Shown here: positions 4,930 through 9,688 of the stretch, in pieces
Layout of the letters: each line of letters opens with the position of its first letter
Numbering within the stretch: the first letter of the stretch is position 1
NCBI GenBank assembly: GCA_947441695.1
Contig: CANEUK010000036.1
Span: 1 to 9,688, forward strand
DNA from: Rickettsiales bacterium
GTDB taxonomy: Bacteria > Pseudomonadota > Alphaproteobacteria > Rickettsiales > UBA1997
Length of the DNA: 9,688 bases
Direction of reading: 5' to 3'
Program-made: the position numbers and the translations under genes
The notes under the pieces: generated by a model
What the model was told of the DNA's origin: nothing
Seen by the model: only the letters and a program-made list of their open reading frames with translations
Database searches by the model: none

Positions 4930-7374
4930 TTAAATCTTTTTGTAATCTTCAAGGCTGTATTCATCAACTTGCATGGCGTCTAAAACTGCGGTTTGGGCGT
5001 CTTGTAGCAAATGCAACTCGTTTAAACTAATTATAGATTTTTCTTGAGCTAAATTTAACAAATCTTCTAGACGCTTGCGCGGCAAGGTTTGATCTTTGAT
5101 GGCGTTTTTGATTTTTTGACGAATTGCCTCGGTTTCTTCGTGCAAAATTAAGGCGTTTTCAATTCTGCCTAAATTGTCGTTTTTGTCTTTTGAAACAAAA
5201 ATTCCTTCGGTTAAAGAGTTGCGCAAATCGCCGTTTTTAAGCAGATTTTTTACCACCTCTTTTCCCAAATTGTCGCTGCTCGGGCAAACAAAAGCGTTGA
5301 AGCGCGACCACATTGCAAAAGGCGTTAGCAAAATTTTTCCAACATGAGAAAATAAATTTTGATAAAGTCCGTCAATTGCAATTTGAGCCTTTCCAAGAAG
5401 CTCTTTTATGGCATGTTCAACCAAAGGTTCTTCTTCTTTTTTACGACCATTTTCGTCAAATTTTTTCAAAACGCACACGCCCAAATACATGGCAGAAAGC
5501 ACGTCACCAAAACGACCGTTGATTTTTTCTTTACGTTTTAAATTGCCACCAAATTTTGCCATTGCAACGTCGGCCAACAAAGCAAATGTTGCAGAACACC
5601 AAGATAATTTTCTTTCATATTTGGTTATTAAATCGCGCTTGAAGGGCTTTATGAAATAGCCACGGGTTAAAGACAAAATCACCGATCTTGTTAAATTGCT
5701 AATCAGATGATTGATATGAGCAAAAAACGCGTAATCAAAGGCTTTGACGTCTTTTTTTTCTAGGGCTTCAATTTCTTTGTAAGCGTAAGGATGGCACATA
5801 ATCGCGCCTTGTCCAAAGTGAATTAAGCTGCGAGTCATTAAATTGGCACCTTCGACCGTAATTGAAATTGGCGTAGAAAAATAAGCGTTTGCCAAAAGGT
5901 TTCGCGGGCCACGAATTATGGCGCGACCGCCCAAAATATCCATTCCGTCATTAACATTTTGGCGGAAAATTTCGGTAGCGTGATATTTGGCAATTGCGGT
6001 GATAACTGCTGGTTTATTGCCCGAATCAATTGCGCCAGCGGTGAAAGCTCGTAAAGCATCAACTGCGTAGGTTCGCGAAGCGATTCTCGCCAAAACTTCT
6101 TCAACACCTTCAAATTTTCCAATCGCTGAACCAAATTGTTGGCGAATTGCGCTATAGCCAGTAACTGCGCGCACTACAAGTTTTGAACCGCCCGAACTAG
6201 TTGATGGCAAAGAAATTCCGCGTCCTGCCGCCAAACATTCCATCAACATTTTCCAACCCTTTCCAAGCCCGTTTTCGCCGCCAATTACTGCGTCTAAACC
6301 AATAACCACATTTTCGCCATTAAGTGGCGAATTAACAAAAGGAGTTGCAAGTGGATCGTGGCGACGTCCTTGACGAACACCAACGGTATTATGCGGAATT
6401 AAAGCGCAAGTAATTCCAACATCTTCGTTTGGAAAAATTAATTTTTCAGGATCGCGCAATTGAAAAGCCACGCCAATTAGAGTGGCGTAAGCGCCCAAAG
6501 TGATATATCGTTTGCTCCAATTAAGGCGAATTTTGATTTCGCCATTTTCTTTAAATAAAACGCCGTTGGAAATAATTGAAGTAGCATCGGAACCAGCAAG
6601 GGTTTCGGTTAAAGCAAAACAAGGTAATTCACGACCATCAGCCAAACGTGGCAAATAGTAATCGCGTTGGCTTTGCGTGCCATAATGCATCAATAATTCA
6701 GCTGGTCCAAGCGAGTTTGGAACCATTGCGGTAATTGCGAGCGGAACCGAACGAGATGCAAGTTTTTCAATCACGCAACTATGGGCGTAAGCCGAAAATC
6801 CAAGCCCACCAAATTCTTTAGGAATAATCATGCCAAAGAATTTTTTGGTTCGCAAAAACTGCCAAACGTTTTCTGGTAAGTCGCGTAAATGTTGAACTTC
6901 GTAGTCGTTACAAATTTTACACAAATCTTCTGTTTCGTTTTCTAAAAACAACTTTTCTTCGTCTTTGAGGTGCGGATATTTTTGATTAAAAATCCATTTA
7001 AAATTTGGTCGACCAGAAAAAAGTTGACCGTCAACCCAGATGTTTCCTGATGTAAGAGCGATTTTTTCGGTTTCAGAAATCTTTGGCAAAAGACCAAGTT
7101 TAGAAATTAAATCTATGATTTTTTTGGTAATTACTCGTCTTCTAACAAAAGGAACTGCCAAAACCGTTGCCAATATTGAGTAGAAGCCCCAAAACAAATA
7201 TCCAAGGTCGAATTTTAAAAAATAAATGGTGAGTAAAAATAAATAAGAAAAAATTGAAAGCCTCATGTAAGAATAAAGCAAAAAAGCAACCAGTAAAATC
7301 AAGCCAAGATGGGGAATTTGGTTGAGAAAAATGCTAACTTTTTCAAACAATGTAATTATTTCGAATTTGTTCAT
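4930..7374 (-). CDS. fadE: FadE-type membrane-associated acyl-CoA dehydrogenase
   Basis: This flavoenzyme makes the first oxidation of beta-oxidation, converting acyl-CoA to trans-2-enoyl-CoA with FAD and passing electrons toward the respiratory chain. It has 814 residues, the same length as E. coli FadE. The N-terminus has hydrophobic segments (about 22-53 and 56-76) ending in a basic FVRRR, as expected for the membrane-bound FadE group. The dehydrogenase core follows: PKEFGGLGFSA (185-195), the flavin signature CFALTETLAGSDA (252-264), RQQFG (411-415) and GGRAIIRGPRN (482-492). ITVEGANLMTR (505-515) holds Glu508, the likely catalytic base by alignment with the family pattern, followed by FGQGAIMCHPY (520-530). 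The remaining ~280 residues are the C-terminal DUF1974-type domain found only in this subgroup. It appears to be a single-gene unit, with 183 bp upstream and a palindromic repeat just downstream. ATG 7374 lacks a Shine-Dalgarno. No other fad genes are nearby. Confidence 0.95.
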   Translation of the reverse strand: MNKFEIITLFEKVSIFLNQIPHLGLILLVAFLLYSYMRLSIFSYLFLLTIYFLKFDLGYLFWGFYSILATVLAVPFVRRRVITKKIIDLISKLGLLPKISETEKIALTSGNIWVDGQLFSGRPNFKWIFNQKYPHLKDEEKLFLENETEDLCKICNDYEVQHLRDLPENVWQFLRTKKFFGMIIPKEFGGLGFSAYAHSCVIEKLASRSVPLAITAMVPNSLGPAELLMHYGTQSQRDYYLPRLADGRELPCFALTETLAGSDATSIISNGVLFKENGEIKIRLNWSKRYITLGAYATLIGVAFQLRDPEKLIFPNEDVGITCALIPHNTVGVRQGRRHDPLATPFVNSPLNGENVVIGLDAVIGGENGLGKGWKMLMECLAAGRGISLPSTSSGGSKLVVRAVTGYSAIRQQFGSAIGKFEGVEEVLARIASRTYAVDALRAFTAGAIDSGNKPAVITAIAKYHATEIFRQNVNDGMDILGGRAIIRGPRNLLANAYFSTPISITVEGANLMTRSLIHFGQGAIMCHPYAYKEIEALEKKDVKAFDYAFFAHINHLISNLTRSVILSLTRGYFIKPFKRDLITKYERKLSWCSATFALLADVAMAKFGGNLKRKEKINGRFGDVLSAMYLGVCVLKKFDENGRKKEEEPLVEHAIKELLGKAQIAIDGLYQNLFSHVGKILLTPFAMWSRFNAFVCPSSDNLGKEVVKNLLKNGDLRNSLTEGIFVSKDKNDNLGRIENALILHEETEAIRQKIKNAIKDQTLPRKRLEDLLNLAQEKSIISLNELHLLQDAQTAVLDAMQVDEYSLEDYKKI

Positions 7375-7410
7375 AAATTTTAATTATTTTTTACTAAAAT
7401 ATACTTAACT

Positions 7411-7432
7411 AAATTCGAATTTCGTCGAATTT
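7411..7432. promoter_or_regulatory. inverted repeat upstream of fadE, possible operator
   Basis: AAATTCGA and TCGAATTT form perfect 8-bp arms around a 6-base spacer, 37-58 bases before the fadE ATG. On the minus strand a TATATT hexamer (7398-7403) lies just downstream, and the repeat covers the position where its -35 element would be. That arrangement suits a repressor or activator site for fadE, for example a fatty-acid-responsive regulator. There is no T-run to support a terminator. The regulator cannot be named from the sequence. Confidence 0.4.
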
Positions 7433-7532
7433 GAGTTTGTTTTGAATTGCTACGAACAAAGTAAATTCGTGCATTTGCAATAGATTTTTTATTTTTTACG
7501 CAACACGACTTCTTCAATAATTTTAGGTATAT

Positions 7533-7573
7533 TACCAAAGCAAAATTTATTCGAGTTTTAAGTAGCTTTGGTA
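7533..7573. repeat. inverted repeat spanning the glyQ stop codon
   Basis: TACCAAAGC (7533-7541) and GCTTTGGTA (7565-7573) are perfect 9-bp inverted arms 23 bases apart; the right arm lies in the last codons of glyQ. In glyQ mRNA this could fold into a hairpin just past the stop and slow or end transcription, but the loop is long and no T-run follows. A second, weaker nested dyad lies at 7446-7481 (ATTGC..ACGAA with TTCGT..GCAAT). Confidence 0.3.
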
Positions 7574-8415
7574 TATAATTCACAACAAACCTTAACCAAA
7601 CCACGAATTTGATTGATATAAGAAGCGCGCTCATTTGCAGAAATTGCACCTCTGGCATCAAGTAAATTCAAAACATGGCTAGCTTTTACAGCTTGTTCGT
7701 AAGCCGGAATTGGTAAGTTTTTTTGAGCTAAAAATTCAGATTGGTTTTTATTTTCAGCAAAATTTTTAAACAAGGTTTTGATGTTTGAGTGTTCCAAAAT
7801 AAAAGCTGAATTCTCGATTTCGCTTTGCTTAAAAATATCGCCGTAAGAAATTTTTTTATCACCTTCAAAACCATTCCAATTAATTTCAAAAATTGAATCA
7901 ACGCTTTGAATATGCATGGCGATGCGCTCAAGCCCATAAGTAATTTCACCAGAAATTACCTCGCATTCAATTCCTCCAACTTGTTGCATGTAAGTAAATT
8001 GCGAAATTTCCATGCCATTAAACCAAACTTCCCAACCAAGCCCCGAAGCTCCAACCGAAGGGTTTTCCCAGTCATCTTCGACAAATCTGATGTCGTTTTG
8101 CGAAGTGTTTAAGCCAATTAAATCAAGGCTTTGTAAATAAAGTTGCTGAATGTTTTTTGGTGCCGGTTTGAGTAAAACCTGAAATTGATAATAGTGGCTT
8201 AAGCGATTTGGATTTTGGGCATAGCGCGCGTCAGTTGGTCTTCTACAAGCTTGCGCATATGCAACTTGCCAAGGTTTTTTGCCCAAAGCTCGCAAAATTG
8301 TTGCCGGATGCAAAGTTCCAGCGCCAACCTCGTTGTCGAGCGGTTGTAAAATGGTGCATCCGCAAGAAGCCCAAAATTGTTGAAGAATAAAAATTATTTC
8401 TTGAAAAGATTTCAT
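7558..8415 (-). CDS. glyQ: glycyl-tRNA synthetase alpha subunit
   Basis: This is the alpha chain of the bacterial alpha2-beta2 type glycyl-tRNA synthetase, which carries the class II catalytic core that activates glycine and charges tRNA-Gly. Counting from ATG 8415 it has 285 residues with the whole family pattern: QPLDNEVGAGTLHPAT (24-39), RRPTDARY and NPNRLSHYYQFQV (58-80), EDDWENP and GLGWEVW (113-131), QQVGGIEC (144-151) and GEITYGLERIAM (156-167). I chose 8415 because MKSFQEIIFILQQFW aligns with the normal family N-terminus and leaves a tidy 5-bp gap after erpA. An upstream in-frame ATG at 8451 would add 12 residues unlike the family and overlap erpA by 31 bases. The beta subunit gene glyS, needed for a functional enzyme and often next to glyQ, is not in the window. 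Last gene of the hisE-erpA-glyQ unit. Confidence 0.96.
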   Translation of the reverse strand: MKSFQEIIFILQQFWASCGCTILQPLDNEVGAGTLHPATILRALGKKPWQVAYAQACRRPTDARYAQNPNRLSHYYQFQVLLKPAPKNIQQLYLQSLDLIGLNTSQNDIRFVEDDWENPSVGASGLGWEVWFNGMEISQFTYMQQVGGIECEVISGEITYGLERIAMHIQSVDSIFEINWNGFEGDKKISYGDIFKQSEIENSAFILEHSNIKTLFKNFAENKNQSEFLAQKNLPIPAYEQAVKASHVLNLLDARGAISANERASYINQIRGLVKVCCELYTKAT

Positions 8416-8420
8416 TGATT

Positions 8421-8756
8421 TTAGACAGAAAAAGAGCTGCCGCAGCCGCAATTGGCTTTGGCGTTTGGGTTATTCACCTTAAAATAAGAAGCGCCAAGTT
8501 CTTTAACAAACTCAATTTCGGCGCCATTTAAAAATTCCAAAGAAGTTTCATCAGTTATGGCCAAAATTTCGTGATTTTTTTCAACAATTTTAACATCGCC
8601 TTCAATCATTTTATTATCCAACTCAAATACATACTGAAAGCCGCTGCAACCGCCACCCAAAATTGAAATGCGCAAAAATTTTTGCTGATTTTCGGGTTTT
8701 TGCTTTATTTCGATAATGCGCGTCAGTGCTGAATCTGTAAGAGTTATTGAGTTCAT
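8421..8756 (-). CDS. erpA: iron-sulfur cluster insertion protein, A-type carrier
   Basis: A-type carriers receive Fe-S clusters from the scaffold and hand them to target enzymes, for instance in isoprenoid synthesis and respiration. The 111-residue protein has the three cluster-binding cysteines of the HesB/IscA/ErpA family: Cys37 in GGGCSGFQY, and Cys103 and Cys105 in the C-terminal CGCGSSFSV. The ending NPNAKANCGCGSSFSV and the GFQYVFELD segment resemble ErpA more than IscA or SufA, and no isc or suf genes are nearby, so I favour ErpA. The start overlaps the stop of hisE by four bases (ATGA), pointing to translational coupling. glyQ follows after 5 bp. There is no Shine-Dalgarno, as expected for a coupled gene. 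Confidence 0.9.
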   Translation of the reverse strand: MNSITLTDSALTRIIEIKQKPENQQKFLRISILGGGCSGFQYVFELDNKMIEGDVKIVEKNHEILAITDETSLEFLNGAEIEFVKELGASYFKVNNPNAKANCGCGSSFSV

Positions 8757-9070
8757 TTTTTATGATTTCTTTTATTTAGTTCTGCCAAAATTTCGCTAAA
8801 TTCAATTTGCTGCGAAGCCAGCAAAACCAGCGTGTGATAAAATAAATCGCAAACCTCGCCAACCAATTCTTCGCGAGTTTTTTGTTCGTTTTTTTGCTGG
8901 TGAATAAAGGTTGCAATTACTACTTCCAGGGCTTCTTCGCCAATTTTGCGAGTTATTTTTTCTGTGCCTTTTTTAAAAAGTTCAAAAGAATAAGAACCTT
9001 TTTCTTGGGAGTTAATTTTGCTTTTTACAACTTCAAATAGAGCGTCAAGAGTTAGTTGATTTTGTGACAT
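8753..9070 (-). CDS. hisE: phosphoribosyl-ATP pyrophosphatase
   Basis: HisE hydrolyses phosphoribosyl-ATP to phosphoribosyl-AMP and pyrophosphate, the second step of histidine synthesis. The 105-residue all-helical protein fits the MazG-like fold. GTEKITRKIGEEALEVVIA (35-53) has the first metal-binding ExxE set around Glu45/Glu46 and Glu49, and GEVCDLFYH (71-79) has the second, ExxD, at Glu72 and Asp75. It is a stand-alone enzyme, not fused to HisI. It is the first gene of a compact minus-strand unit with erpA (4-base overlap) and glyQ. In many alphaproteobacteria hisE follows hisF in a his cluster; here no other his gene is present in the window, so it has been separated from the pathway. 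The ATG follows an A-run with no Shine-Dalgarno. Confidence 0.95.
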   Translation of the reverse strand: MSQNQLTLDALFEVVKSKINSQEKGSYSFELFKKGTEKITRKIGEEALEVVIATFIHQQKNEQKTREELVGEVCDLFYHTLVLLASQQIEFSEILAELNKRNHKK

Positions 9071-9107
9071 TTTTTTTGAAAAAAACGATTAAATTATGGC
9101 AAAAAAA

Positions 9108-9136
9108 TATGTAGAGATAATTGCAAATGCAACCAA
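9108..9136 (-). promoter_or_regulatory. candidate promoter of hisE-erpA-glyQ
   Basis: On the minus strand TTGGTT (9131-9136) and TACATA (9108-9113) are 17 bases apart, giving a transcript start near 9101 and a leader of about 30 bases. It lies in the 157-bp divergent gap between hisE and ndk. An overlapping alternative is TTGCAT with TATTTT, also 17 apart. For ndk on the other strand, TTTGCG (9170-9175) with TAATTT (9192-9197) is the best pair I see, and it is weak. Confidence 0.3.
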
Positions 9137-9227
9137 GTCTTTCTTGACAAAAAACTTGTCGATAATCACTTTGCGCCGCCTTGATAAAACTTAATTTATT
9201 TTTTAACAAAACTTACCTCAAAAAAAA

Positions 9228-9650
9228 ATGACCATTCAATCAACTCTTTCAATCATCAAGCCCGACGCCACTCAAAGAAACTTAACTGGTTTAATCAATG
9301 CAAAATTTGAATCTGCTGGTCTAAAAATTGTGGCGCAAAAAAGATTACAACTTTCGCAAAAAGTTGCTGGTGAATTTTACGCCGTTCACCGCGAACGACC
9401 TTTTTACAACGACTTAGTAAAATTTATGATTTCTGGTCCAGTTGTAGTTCAAGTGTTAAAAGGTGAAAATGCCGTTGCCAAAAACCGCGAAATTATGGGC
9501 GCAACAAATCCTGCAAACGCAGAAATTGGAACTATTCGCAAAGAATTTGCTTTATCGATTGAAGCTAATTCAGTTCACGGTTCTGATTCTGAAGAAAACG
9601 CTAAAAATGAAATCGCTTTTTTCTTTGCTGGTTTTGAGATTGTTGAATAG
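9228..9650 (+). CDS. ndk: nucleoside diphosphate kinase
   Basis: Ndk transfers the gamma-phosphate of ATP to nucleoside diphosphates through a phosphohistidine, balancing NTP and dNTP pools in the cytoplasm. The 140-residue length is typical. The catalytic His117 lies in NSVHGSDS (114-121), the nucleotide-contacting KPD is at 11-13, and RPFY (57-60), SGPVVVQVL (69-77) and GATNPA (91-96) are all as expected. NAKFE and AGLKIVAQKR near the N-terminus give it an alphaproteobacterial look. It is transcribed divergently from hisE. The ATG follows a run of A with no Shine-Dalgarno. No terminator is visible in the 38 bases after its stop. Confidence 0.97.
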   Translation: MTIQSTLSIIKPDATQRNLTGLINAKFESAGLKIVAQKRLQLSQKVAGEFYAVHRERPFYNDLVKFMISGPVVVQVLKGENAVAKNREIMGATNPANAEIGTIRKEFALSIEANSVHGSDSEENAKNEIAFFFAGFEIVE

Positions 9651-9688
9651 TTTTTTACCAAAAATTCACAAAATAATGCCAAAAAACA

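Noticed and set aside
4839..5030. Open frame of 63 codons on the plus strand starting inside the palindrome
   Set aside because: It runs antisense into the fadE C-terminus, has no ribosome binding site and no recognisable domain.
7380..7661. Open frame of 93 codons on the minus strand covering the glyQ 3' end and the spacer
   Set aside because: It starts inside glyQ in another frame and then reads AT-rich spacer, giving a residue mix typical of non-coding DNA.
8416..8451. Longer glyQ with ATG at 8451
   Set aside because: The extra 12 residues do not match the family N-terminus and the start would lie within erpA; ATG 8415 fits both family and spacing.
9676..9688. ATG followed by CCAAAAAAC as the start of a next gene (MPKN...)
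   Set aside because: Only four codons are visible; the A-rich leader resembles other starts here but that is not enough to call a gene.
1..9688. CRISPR array, tRNA or rRNA gene, transposase gene
   Set aside because: I saw no regularly spaced direct repeats, no cloverleaf-like sequence, and no transposase or integrase motifs on either strand.

Overview
The window looks like a chromosomal segment of an AT-rich alphaproteobacterium. Ndk, ErpA, GlyQ and the single-PDZ RseP all read as alphaproteobacterial versions of their families, and almost every gene is an ordinary housekeeping gene. Genes for histidine (hisE) and tryptophan (trpG, trpD) synthesis and for fatty-acid beta-oxidation (fadE) are present. 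This argues against an extremely reduced Rickettsia-type genome, but I cannot assign a genus. Most starts have A-rich leaders and no visible Shine-Dalgarno sequence.

Layout, left to right. Positions 1-123 are non-coding in all three forward frames. They run into the C-terminal two thirds of a family 2 glycosyltransferase (124-759, +), whose catalytic N-terminal domain is missing. The intramembrane metalloprotease gene rseP (860-1969, +) follows and overlaps tail-to-tail with trpD. On the minus strand, reading right to left, a two-gene unit (panA, a DUF4065/Panacea protein, then a small two-helix membrane protein) leads into trpG and trpD, which abut exactly. A gene-free stretch of about 370 bases (4559-4929) carries the upstream region of panA and a 163-bp near-symmetrical palindrome resembling a miniature inverted-repeat element. 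Beyond it lie fadE (4930-7374, -), a 183-bp spacer with several inverted repeats, and a compact minus-strand unit hisE-erpA-glyQ (7558-9070). The nucleoside diphosphate kinase gene ndk (9228-9650, +) diverges from hisE.

The accessory part is 3572-4919. The Panacea protein is a known promiscuous antitoxin domain, and a small membrane protein sits 6 bp downstream of it, so the pair is a good candidate for a PanAT toxin-antitoxin module with a membrane-acting toxin. It lies between trpG and fadE, and panA is the only gene here with a clear Shine-Dalgarno sequence. A palindromic mobile-looking repeat sits beside it. Together these suggest an acquired island. The other observations concern missing partners: trpE, glyS, the rest of the his genes, and the usual neighbours of rseP are not in the window.
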